In this document: in pieces, positions 34,856 through 42,111 of the stretch | Position numbering within the stretch: the first letter of the stretch is position 1 | Layout: the number at the start of each line of letters is the position of its first letter | From: Anaerolineae bacterium | Lineage (GTDB): Bacteria; Chloroflexota; Anaerolineae; Aggregatilineales; UBA2796 | DNA: 42,111 bases | Reading direction: 5' to 3' | Assembly (NCBI GenBank): GCA_019637555.1 | Contig: JAHBVK010000051.1 | Span: forward strand, 1 to 42,111 | Program-made: the position numbers and the translations under genes | The notes under the pieces: model-generated | Databases searched by the model: none | The model's input: only the letters and a program-made list of their open reading frames with translations | What the model was told of the DNA's origin: nothing

Positions 34856-36250
34856 ATGAGTGCAGATACAATTCGACAAGGTTCAACCAGTGACATGATC
34901 GCTAGGTTGCGCCGACTGTTACAGCCGATTACTGAATGGTCGATCCTGCTGGCATTATTCTTCGCGGGCTGGTGGCTGCGCTTCGATCCCGATGCCAGCG
35001 ATCCCTACATTGTGGGTTTCGTTTGCACTATCCCGATTGTAGTTGCCATCATCACGTGGCTGCTTAGCGGTATGCCCGGATTGCGATCCGTGCTGCGCGA
35101 TAACCGCCGCTGGTGGATCGTGCTGGCGCTGCTGTTCGGCGCATGGGCATGGTGGTCGCCAGAGTGGTCGATCAATCCGGGCGGGGCGCGCAACGCCGCG
35201 ATTCAGCTTGCCGCGACGATGCTGTTCGGGTTGGTGCTGCTGTGCGCCTCGCCTTCCCCCAAACGGTTGGCGCTGGCGCTGGTTGTTGGCGGGGCGTTTC
35301 AGGCAGTCATCGTGATCGGGCAGTTGATGGCGCAAAGTTCGCTGGGTTTACGCTTTTTGGGCGAGTTCGTGATCAGACCGAACCAGCGTGGCTTGAGTCT
35401 GCTCTACGCAGGCACGGACGAGTTGATGCGTCCTTACGGCTTGACCGTGCATCCTAATGTGGTCGGTGGCTATCTGACGATTAGTTTGCTGGCGCTGACT
35501 GGCTGGCTCTCCGCACCACCACAGCGTTGGCTGTTTCGCCTGCTCTACTTCGCTGTGGCGGGACTGATCTTCTGGGCGTTGCTAGGTACATTCAGTCGGG
35601 GCGCGTGGTTGGGACTGCTGTTCGCCAGTGCAATCTTGATCTTGCTGTGGCTGCGGCGCGGTGTCGCTCCGATCCGTCCGCGTTGGAGTTACCTGATCCC
35701 CGTTTATGTGCTGCTGGTGCTGGTTGGGATCGGTTTCTTGCTGCGCTACTCGGAATATGTCTGGGCGCGGGCGGGAACTGGCGCGGAAGTGACCGAACTG
35801 CGCTCCCTCAATGATCGCCGGATCTTCGCAGAAGCGGCACTGCAATTCGTGGGCAAGTATCCCGTTACCGGCGTGGGCATCGGCAACTATGTTTATCAAC
35901 TGGTGGGCTGGCTGCGACAGAGTCCTTATTATGGACTGCGCTCACAACACGTCCACAATTTGCCACTGCTAATCACGGCTGAACTGGGGTTGACGGGTGG
36001 CTTGCTATGGGCGGGGCTGCTTTCACTTGGCGCGGGGATCGCGTGGCGCAACTGCCGCGATCCGTTCGCTATTGGTGTGGGCGTGGGTGCGGCAGCGTTG
36101 TTCGCCATCGGATTATTCGATCACTATCCGTGGACGATCATGCATTTCGCTATGTTGTTCTGGGCATGTTTGGGTGTGGCGATGCGTACTCCGACATTAG
36201 TGGATGCCCAATTAGCGTCCGCTGCTGCTATGCCGGAAGATGGACAGTGA
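34856..36250 (+). CDS. O-antigen ligase / Wzy-type polysaccharide polymerase-like membrane protein
   Basis: About 12 membrane spans with a large extracytoplasmic loop. The Wzy_C/O-antigen-ligase core is recognisable at LGTFSRGAWLGLLFASAILI, and the downstream GVGIGNYVYQLVGWLRQ and RSQHVHNLPLLITAELGLTGGLLW segments are typical, including the conserved His before the last spans. Such proteins join or polymerise lipid-linked glycans outside the membrane. Substrate unknown. ATG 34856 is chosen; a GTG at 34844 is an alternative. Its 3' end overlaps the convergent kinase gene by 23 bases. Confidence 0.85.
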   Translation: MSADTIRQGSTSDMIARLRRLLQPITEWSILLALFFAGWWLRFDPDASDPYIVGFVCTIPIVVAIITWLLSGMPGLRSVLRDNRRWWIVLALLFGAWAWWSPEWSINPGGARNAAIQLAATMLFGLVLLCASPSPKRLALALVVGGAFQAVIVIGQLMAQSSLGLRFLGEFVIRPNQRGLSLLYAGTDELMRPYGLTVHPNVVGGYLTISLLALTGWLSAPPQRWLFRLLYFAVAGLIFWALLGTFSRGAWLGLLFASAILILLWLRRGVAPIRPRWSYLIPVYVLLVLVGIGFLLRYSEYVWARAGTGAEVTELRSLNDRRIFAEAALQFVGKYPVTGVGIGNYVYQLVGWLRQSPYYGLRSQHVHNLPLLITAELGLTGGLLWAGLLSLGAGIAWRNCRDPFAIGVGVGAAALFAIGLFDHYPWTIMHFAMLFWACLGVAMRTPTLVDAQLASAAAMPEDGQ

Positions 36251-37442
36251 AGGTTGTGCCCGTGCCGTAAATACTATCGACCACAATTTGCCCGCCATGC
36301 AGGTCAACGATGCGCTTACAGATGGACAGTCCCAAGCCGGAACTTGCTTCGTCGCCCGTTGGCTGCGTGCTGGTCTTCTGGAAGGCACCGAATAACTTGG
36401 GCAAGTCCTCGGGTTTGATGCCCTGCCCCTGATCAGCGACGGATAGTAGCAGCGTCTCCGACTCCCTTCGCACCCGTAAGGTCACTGTGGTGCCCGGATG
36501 CGAGAATTTGAAGGCGTTACCAATCAAATTATCCAGCACTTGCTCGACGCGTTTGGGATCGAAGCGGGCACTACCCACATCGGGATCGATCTCCGTCGCC
36601 AGTGCGATATTCTTGCGTGCGCCGAGCTGCACATTCAACTGGCACACGTGCTGCACGAAGGCGCTAATATCGACTGTATCTGGCTCTAGCACCAGCCGAC
36701 CCGACTCGATAGCATTGATATCTAGCAGATCATTGATCAGAGTCAACATCTTCTTGGTAGTGTTATCAATCACATCCAGAAAGACCTCTTTTTCTTCCGA
36801 CTCAACATCCGGTTCCTTGATCAGCCGTGCACACATTTGCAGATTGCCCAGTGGACCGCGCAAATCGTGGACGACCATGCCCATGAATTTATCTTTCTGA
36901 GCGCTCAACAAGCGTAACTGCTTGTTGGCTTCAGAAAGTTCCGCCGTGCGCTGAGTGACGCGCTCCTCTAGCGACTCATTGGCGGTTTTAAGTTCGAGCA
37001 CCAAGCGCCGATTGTTCATCATCAGATCGTGGCGCTCGAATGCTTCCCGAACGATGGTCTCTAATTCCAGCGGATCCCACGGCTTGGTGATGTAGCGGAA
37101 GATATTGCCGTCGTTGATCGCGGCGATGACTGCCTGCACATCGGCGTAACCCGTCAGCAGCAGCCGGATCGCATCGGGGTAATCGTGCTTCACCTTGCTG
37201 AAGAATTCCGAGCCACTCATACCGGGCATGCGCTGGTCGGAGATGATCGCCTGAATCGGCACACTGGTCATAATCTCGTAGCCAGCCTGCGCGCTCTCTG
37301 CCGTGTACACATTGTAGAAGCGGCGAAATTGGCGGTTCAATGCCTTGACGATTTCCGCTTCGTCGTCGATGACCAGCAGGTTGTGCTTGGGTTCGGCAGC
37401 TTCCAATCTCTGCTTTGCATCCGCAACTGCTTCCAAATCCAT
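36228..37442 (-). CDS. Hybrid REC-histidine kinase (receiver first)
   Basis: An N-terminal receiver domain (VIDDEAE with D26-D27, phosphoacceptor D69 in SDQRMPGMSG, K120 in ITKPW) leads through a coiled coil (~140-185) to a HisKA domain (VVHDLRGPL, H192) and an HATPase domain (N309 in NLIGNAFKF, D337 in ADQGQGI, SGLGLSICKRIV). The receiver preceding the kinase suggests that it is a phosphorylation target whose state tunes the attached kinase. Its ATG shares a base with the stop of the upstream PBP1-kinase gene (TAATG), so both are made from one coupled transcript. Confidence 0.92.
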   Translation of the reverse strand: MDLEAVADAKQRLEAAEPKHNLLVIDDEAEIVKALNRQFRRFYNVYTAESAQAGYEIMTSVPIQAIISDQRMPGMSGSEFFSKVKHDYPDAIRLLLTGYADVQAVIAAINDGNIFRYITKPWDPLELETIVREAFERHDLMMNNRRLVLELKTANESLEERVTQRTAELSEANKQLRLLSAQKDKFMGMVVHDLRGPLGNLQMCARLIKEPDVESEEKEVFLDVIDNTTKKMLTLINDLLDINAIESGRLVLEPDTVDISAFVQHVCQLNVQLGARKNIALATEIDPDVGSARFDPKRVEQVLDNLIGNAFKFSHPGTTVTLRVRRESETLLLSVADQGQGIKPEDLPKLFGAFQKTSTQPTGDEASSGLGLSICKRIVDLHGGQIVVDSIYGTGTTFTVHLPA

Positions 37443-40048
37443 TAGCCCTTTATCTCCTTCGGCAGTTTAATGGTGAACTTCGTGCCAACCCCCAACTCGG
37501 ACTCGACGTTGATCGCGCCCTTGTGATGGTCAACGACTATCTTGTGCGTGATCGCCAACCCCAGCCCGGTGCCGACGCCTGCAGGTTTGGTGGTGAAAAA
37601 GGGATCGAAGATGCGCCCGATCACGTTTTCGGGAATGCCAGCGCCGCTATCACTAATCTCCAGTACCACGCAGTTTTCTGCTGTTACCTCATGAGCGCTG
37701 ATGGTGATCGTGCCGGATCCCTTGATCGCTTGTGCGGCATTGACCACGATGTTCATGATCACTTGATTGAGTTCTGCTGGAGCGCAAACCAGCGTCAGCG
37801 CCGGATCGATATTGAGTTCAACCGTGATGCGGTTGCGCAGTTCTCCGCTGGCGACCAGCAGCGTACTCTCAATGTTTTCGCGAAGGTTGGTGGGTTTGAA
37901 GTCTGCTTCATCAAGGCGCGAGAACGTGCGCAACTCGGTGACGATCTTTTTGACGCGCGACAAGCCGTGCAGCGACTGCTGAATCAAGTCTTTGGTGTCA
38001 TCGACTAGAAAATCGAGATCGGCTTGCTGGCGCAGTTGTGTCAGCTTCGTCGCTGTTTCGTCGGTGGCGGCACTGCTGCGGACGTAACGCTCCAAGCTGT
38101 CGTAAGCAGCGATCACATCCTCAAAGGTCTGCCCCAGACTGTGGACGTTGCTGTTGACGAAGGCGATAGGATTGTTAATTTCGTGCGCCACACCCGCCAC
38201 CAATTGACCGAGTGCACTCATTCGCTCGGAGTGGATCAACATAGTCTGCGTGGTCTTCAGCCCGTCCATCGCCTCCTGAAGCTGCGTATGTTTCTCCTCA
38301 AGTTGATGCAGCAAGCGCGATGTTCGCCATGCACTGCTAATCTGTTTGCGCAGTACGTCGTAAATGAAGGCGTGCGCTTTCTCGATCTCTAAAACCAGAT
38401 AGCCGAACTGCTGTTTATTGAAGTGCAGCGCTTCCACCAGCAGCGTGGAGCGATGATCGCGCAGCAGGGCAGTAACAGGCAATAGTTCGTTGGCAAGGTA
38501 GCGATTCGGTTCAGGGCGCGGCAGGTTTTGGTCGCCGCCTTGCTGATAACTGAAGATCAGACTTGCCCACTGACGCGCTTCGTCGGCGTACGCGACAATG
38601 TATAAAGAGCGCACGCCTAACACTGGCAGCGCCCGTGCCACAATCCCACCCATGTCGCGGATATTGGCTATGGTCAATAATGCTTCGCCCAATTCGCTGA
38701 GTGCTTGCGCTTCAGTCTTGGCGCGCAACTGCTGATTGCGCTCAGCGTGCTGCACAGCATCCGCAATGATGCTGCGACCCTGCTGCCACAGCGTTTCGGC
38801 GCGGGTGCGCAAGCCGATATTTTTGCCGAGCTGCGGTGCAATTTGTGAGCGCATCGCCGTTAGAATTTCGTGCCAGTTGCTGATCGGCAGTTGTTCTAGC
38901 AGCAGTTCGCGTGTGATCGAATCCAGCGCGGGAATGAACCAGCCGCTAGAAGTTAAGGAAGAAGGGTAGAACAGATCAGCGATGAAAGCATCGTAGAGCT
39001 TTTCCAGCCACTGGAAGTAACGTGTGCTGGGCATGATCGTCAGCATGTTGGCAACGTTGCTATCCCGCGACTCAGAGAGCAGTTTGCTGATCGCCGTCTC
39101 ATCGCTGATATCCAGTTCGGGGTCTACGATTACCGCTGCGTTGTTGAAACAGCCACAGGAGCGGCGGATGACCAGTTCTGGCTGCAGGATCAGTGGATTG
39201 GGCGCGGACTCGCCATTAATCAGCGCCAAGACTAGTTCGACGCCGCATTTACCCTGTTCAAACAGCGGCTGCCGCAACGTAGTCAAGGATGGGATCACAG
39301 CGGCAGCGTCGGTAATATCATCGAAGCCAACCACCGCAATTGTTTCAACCATTAGTTCGGCATAGTTTTGCAATGCTTGCAGTGCGCCAATCGCCATATT
39401 ATCGTTCGCCGCGACAATAGCATCGACCAACACCCGACGTTTATTGAGCAGCACGCGCACCGCTTCCGCGCCATCTTCCGCTTGAAACTGACCAGCCACG
39501 ACGAGCTGCGGATCAAAGGGAATGCCGCACGCTTGCAGGGTATCCAGATAAGCCTGATAGCGTGCTTGCGCTTCTTCGTTGCCTTCAGGACCTTGAATGA
39601 AAGCGATGCGCTGATAACCATGTACATCGATCAGATGCCGGATCGCCGTCCGCATCGCGCTGGCGTTATCGATCAAGACGTTGTAGGCACCCGGCAAATT
39701 GATCCCGATGCTTACCTTGGGCACAGGATAGCGCGCACAGAATTCCGCCTGCCGCTGGTGATCGACGAATCCCATCAGAGTGCCGCTGAACAGAATCAAA
39801 CCATCGAGCTTGGCTCCTACTGCCAGATCGTAGATCACATTGTTGTAAATATTATCCTGTACGGGTGAGTCAACTTCCCCGCCGCTGTAGACGATCAGGT
39901 TGACATTTTGTGCTTGCGCGGCGGCAACTGCGCCGTGCAGGATGCTGGCTTGATATTGCTCTAGCCCTGAAGTGAAAATGCCAATATTAATCGCTGCGGG
40001 TAAATAACGATCAGTGTTCGAGGAAAAAGAGGTGATAGCGCTACTCAT
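37442..40048 (-). CDS. Histidine kinase with LacI-type periplasmic-binding sensor domain
   Basis: Residues ~18-300 form a complete LacI/PBP1 ligand-binding domain (AAINIGIFTSGLEQYQASILHGA, DGLILFSGTLMGF, IAFIQGPEGN, DAIVAANDNMAIGALQAL, AVVGFDDITDAAAVIPSLTT, ELVIRRSCGC), but the helix-turn-helix is absent. Then come a helical linker, a GAF-like domain (~450-575), a HisKA domain (H622 in VAGVAHEINNPIAF) and an HATPase domain (N770, DSGAGIP 800-806, FDPFFTT 814-820, GTGLGL 826-831). No membrane span or signal is seen, so it senses a cytoplasmic small molecule, probably a sugar. The stop overlaps the ATG of the REC-kinase. Confidence 0.9.
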   Translation of the reverse strand: MSSAITSFSSNTDRYLPAAINIGIFTSGLEQYQASILHGAVAAAQAQNVNLIVYSGGEVDSPVQDNIYNNVIYDLAVGAKLDGLILFSGTLMGFVDHQRQAEFCARYPVPKVSIGINLPGAYNVLIDNASAMRTAIRHLIDVHGYQRIAFIQGPEGNEEAQARYQAYLDTLQACGIPFDPQLVVAGQFQAEDGAEAVRVLLNKRRVLVDAIVAANDNMAIGALQALQNYAELMVETIAVVGFDDITDAAAVIPSLTTLRQPLFEQGKCGVELVLALINGESAPNPLILQPELVIRRSCGCFNNAAVIVDPELDISDETAISKLLSESRDSNVANMLTIMPSTRYFQWLEKLYDAFIADLFYPSSLTSSGWFIPALDSITRELLLEQLPISNWHEILTAMRSQIAPQLGKNIGLRTRAETLWQQGRSIIADAVQHAERNQQLRAKTEAQALSELGEALLTIANIRDMGGIVARALPVLGVRSLYIVAYADEARQWASLIFSYQQGGDQNLPRPEPNRYLANELLPVTALLRDHRSTLLVEALHFNKQQFGYLVLEIEKAHAFIYDVLRKQISSAWRTSRLLHQLEEKHTQLQEAMDGLKTTQTMLIHSERMSALGQLVAGVAHEINNPIAFVNSNVHSLGQTFEDVIAAYDSLERYVRSSAATDETATKLTQLRQQADLDFLVDDTKDLIQQSLHGLSRVKKIVTELRTFSRLDEADFKPTNLRENIESTLLVASGELRNRITVELNIDPALTLVCAPAELNQVIMNIVVNAAQAIKGSGTITISAHEVTAENCVVLEISDSGAGIPENVIGRIFDPFFTTKPAGVGTGLGLAITHKIVVDHHKGAINVESELGVGTKFTIKLPKEIKG

Positions 40049-40473
40049 TTCATTGGTCTGCTTACTTCAGTTCATACCATCCGTTTGTGGTGAGACGTTT
40101 GACCTCAACGCCTCTGTGCTGATACCCCAATGATCTTGCAAAATCGTCGGTAATGGCTAAACAAACTAATTACAGTTAGGGGACATGGAAAAGGTACATG
40201 GCTCTAATTAAGGAGATGTTTGACGCGCGGATTTGAGATTTCAGATCCCGGCACTAAGGCATATGCTAATGAAAAGCGTTAGCTCTAGCTTTAGCCTTGT
40301 CTCAACTGGCATTTGGAGGCGGCAAGTGATGGTTATTGCTCCATAGTTTGCTCTAGGCAATTGCCCTAACCCTGATACTGATTTCTGTGTACGCATCCCC
40401 GCAGATGTTGTACAATCGCCTTAACAGACAACACTTACATCAGCATCATCCGTTCACCTACGAGTTCACGCCC
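40049..40473. other. Intergenic region between divergent kinase and hydroxylase operons
   Basis: About 425 bp with no convincing gene. It should hold both divergent promoters. The hexamer TACAAT at 40411-40416, about 58 bp before ATG 40474, is a possible -10 for the hydroxylase operon. GCTAATGAAAAGCGTTAGC (40266-40284) is a small inverted repeat. No T-tract follows it. Confidence 0.45.
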
Positions 40474-41400
40474 ATGAAATTGTGGTCACGCTATCACGTT
40501 CCGCGCACCGTTGAGCAAGCAATTGAACTGCTGACGGAATACGCCGGACACGCACAGATCATCGCTGGAGGCACTGACCTACTGATCGATGTGCAGGCGG
40601 GCAACCATCCGCCCATCGAGGCGCTGATCGACATCACCCGCATTAACGAGATCAAGCAAATTCAGATCATTGAAGATGGCGCGGATCGCTACGCGGAGAT
40701 CGGCGGCGCGGTCACGCACAGCGCCATCGTCGCCAGACCGGAGATCCGCAGTTACGCCACCTCGCTGGTGGAAAGCTGCGGCGTGGTCGGTGGACCGCAA
40801 GTACGCAACGTCGCCACCATAGGCGGCAACGTCGTCCACGCACTGCCCGCTGCTGACGGCACGCTGTCGCTGGTGGCACTGGATGCCAGCGCCGAAGTCG
40901 CCACGCCTGACGGCAGAAAAACTTACCCGATCACCGAACTATTCGCGGGACCCGGCAAATCCATCGTTGAGTCGAATCGCCATTTGCTGACCAAATTCCG
41001 CTTTCGGCTGTCTAACTTTGGCGAAGGATCAGCCTTTCAGCGCATGATGCGTCCGCAGGGCGTGGCGCTGCCGATCCTCGGCTGCGCGGTGTGGATCAGA
41101 CTGGACGAGGCACGCGAACGCTTCGCCGCCGTCAATATTTCCATCGGACCCGTGACGCCGACACCGCAGCGCGCCAAACAGATCGAGGACTCCTTGATCG
41201 GTGAGCTTGCCAACAGCGACTCGATCAACCGTGCCGCCCAGCTTGCTAAACAAACGCTCAAACCCCGCACCAGCAAATATCGTGCCACCGCCGAATATCG
41301 CGTCGAGATGGTGGAACTGCTGCTGCGCGGATCACTCGAAACCGCGCTCGTCCGCGCCCGGACGGGTGAAGCGATCCCCGAAGGAGTTGACCAGCTATGA
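40474..41400 (+). CDS. FAD-binding subunit of a xanthine dehydrogenase-family molybdenum hydroxylase
   Basis: The 308-residue protein from ATG 40474 has the CoxM/XdhB flavin fold: RTVEQAIELLTEYAGHAQIIAGGTDLLIDV (first FAD loop), VRNVATIGGNVVHALPAADGT (second FAD loop) and the C-terminal CO-dehydrogenase flavoprotein domain (ISIGPVTPTPQRAKQIEDSL). It passes electrons from the iron-sulfur clusters to an acceptor. The longer frame to 40387 adds an unrelated basic stretch and is rejected. Its TGA overlaps the ATG of the next gene (ATGA). Substrate class (purine, aldehyde, CO or other) cannot be decided. Confidence 0.9.
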   Translation: MKLWSRYHVPRTVEQAIELLTEYAGHAQIIAGGTDLLIDVQAGNHPPIEALIDITRINEIKQIQIIEDGADRYAEIGGAVTHSAIVARPEIRSYATSLVESCGVVGGPQVRNVATIGGNVVHALPAADGTLSLVALDASAEVATPDGRKTYPITELFAGPGKSIVESNRHLLTKFRFRLSNFGEGSAFQRMMRPQGVALPILGCAVWIRLDEARERFAAVNISIGPVTPTPQRAKQIEDSLIGELANSDSINRAAQLAKQTLKPRTSKYRATAEYRVEMVELLLRGSLETALVRARTGEAIPEGVDQL

Positions 41401-42111
41401 ATGTGAACAGTACGAATCCTGCCTCTATCTCGGTAACCGTCAACGGGCGGCTCGTCACTGGCGAGATCGATGAGAGTCGCACGCTGTCCGACTTTCTGCG
41501 CCTCGATCTCGGCTTAACCGGTACGAAGATCGGCTGCAATGAAGCGGAATGCGGCATCTGCACGGTGCTGGTCGATGGCGTACCCGTCAACTCCTGCATC
41601 TATCCGGCGCTGCGTGCCGACGGCACACAGGTGACCACGATTGAAGGCTTGGCGCAAGAAGGCGCGCTAGATCCTTTGCAAGATCAATTCATAAAGCATG
41701 GCGCGGTACAGTGCGGTTTCTGCACGCCCGGTCTGATCATGACCGCCAAGGCGCTGCTCAATCAGGATGACAACCCCTCCGAGGATGGCATCAAGCACGC
41801 GCTTAAGGATACCTACTGCCGCTGCACAGGCTACACCAGTGTGATCCGCGCGATCCAATCGGCGGCGGCGGTGAAGCGCGGCGAAGGTGCCATCGAGCCG
41901 CAGATCACTGAGGGCGAACACGAGGATTTGCGCGTGGTCGGTCAATCGCTGCCCAGTCAGGAAGCGGTGGCGAAGGTGACAGGCACGGCGCGTTACACCG
42001 ATGATTACAACTTCCCGATGATGCTCTATGCGCGGACGCTGCGCGCGGCTTACCCGCACGCCCGCATCCTCAACATCAACACCGAAGCCGCCAAAGCATT
42101 ACCCGGCGTTC
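41397..42111 (+). CDS. Fused [2Fe-2S]-molybdopterin subunit of molybdenum hydroxylase, 3' end missing
   Basis: The frame opens at ATG 41397 inside the TGA of the FAD-subunit gene and stays open to the window end (238 codons). Residues ~1-160 are the iron-sulfur subunit: GCNEAECGICTVLVDG with the plant-ferredoxin cluster cysteines, then QCGFCTPG and CRCTGY for the second cluster. From ~185 the sequence continues in frame into the start of the molybdopterin-binding large subunit (QEAVAKVTGTARYTDDYNFPMMLYARTLRAAYPHARI). The small and large subunits are thus fused, with FAD on a separate chain. Catalytic residues lie beyond the window. Confidence 0.88.
   Translation, partial: MNVNSTNPASISVTVNGRLVTGEIDESRTLSDFLRLDLGLTGTKIGCNEAECGICTVLVDGVPVNSCIYPALRADGTQVTTIEGLAQEGALDPLQDQFIKHGAVQCGFCTPGLIMTAKALLNQDDNPSEDGIKHALKDTYCRCTGYTSVIRAIQSAAAVKRGEGAIEPQITEGEHEDLRVVGQSLPSQEAVAKVTGTARYTDDYNFPMMLYARTLRAAYPHARILNINTEAAKALPGV

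Overview
The window looks like chromosomal DNA from a free-living bacterium, most likely a Chloroflexota (Anaerolineae-type) genome. The pointers are many secreted or lipid-anchored proteins with Thr-Pro linkers and tails, lipobox signal peptides without LPS-type envelope genes, several secreted beta-propellers, a very large STAND/TPR ATPase, a TatA/TatC pair and a cysteine-type CcmE. This assignment is inference; there is no rRNA gene or phylogenetic marker beyond ClpX, NusB and TatC. I found no tRNA, rRNA, CRISPR array, transposase, integrase or phage gene.

Layout. 1-5035: accessory, visibly AT-richer DNA with a 5'-truncated beta-propeller gene, a glyoxalase-like protein, two colinear secreted WD40-type paralogues and a lipoprotein between them. 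A decayed copy of the 3' end of the neighbouring phosphatase gene lies at 1988-2053. 5195-7012: a histidine-phosphatase/MFS pair. 7058-7775: a VapBC-like toxin-antitoxin pair whose toxin has an in-frame TAA. 7940-11463: a YyaL/SSP411 thioredoxin-domain protein and a GT4 glycosyltransferase. 11600-15363: a LysM lipoprotein, a GNAT acetyltransferase, a FabG-type reductase with a strong terminator, and an acidic secreted protein. 15641-18644: a mosaic segment bounded by two 86-87 bp direct repeats. It holds a TIR-domain stub joined to the headless remainder of an unrelated secreted protein, then a secreted beta-propeller gene.

18780-23162: core genes nusB, tatA-like and tatC, then an alpha/beta hydrolase, an intact VapBC-like pair and a lipoprotein. 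23257-25771: a small secreted protein, a small I9-propeptide-like protein and a cytoplasmic subtilase. 26027-28457: clpX, a CcmE variant and a small membrane protein. 28586-33277: a 1563-residue STAND ATPase with TPR repeats, probably read from a leaderless mRNA. 33294-40048: signalling genes (a REC-GAF protein, a REC-histidine kinase and a LacI-type sugar-binding-domain histidine kinase translationally coupled to it) around an O-antigen-ligase-type membrane protein. 40474-42111: a molybdenum hydroxylase operon with an FAD subunit overlapping a fused [2Fe-2S]/molybdopterin subunit that runs off the window.

Functional themes. Secretion and surface display: Tat translocase, lipoproteins, LysM, beta-propellers, GT4 and O-antigen ligase. 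Protein quality control: ClpX, the S8 protease and its neighbour. Signal transduction: the PBP1-kinase / REC-kinase / REC-GAF set and the STAND-TPR protein. Short dispersed repeats recur between genes: CCCCTCTCC palindromes, phased AGTGCY runs and the 86-87 bp terminator-like repeat. The strongest candidates for something less described are the PBP1-kinase/REC-kinase couple, the mosaic TIR locus and the subtilase with its separate propeptide-like partner.
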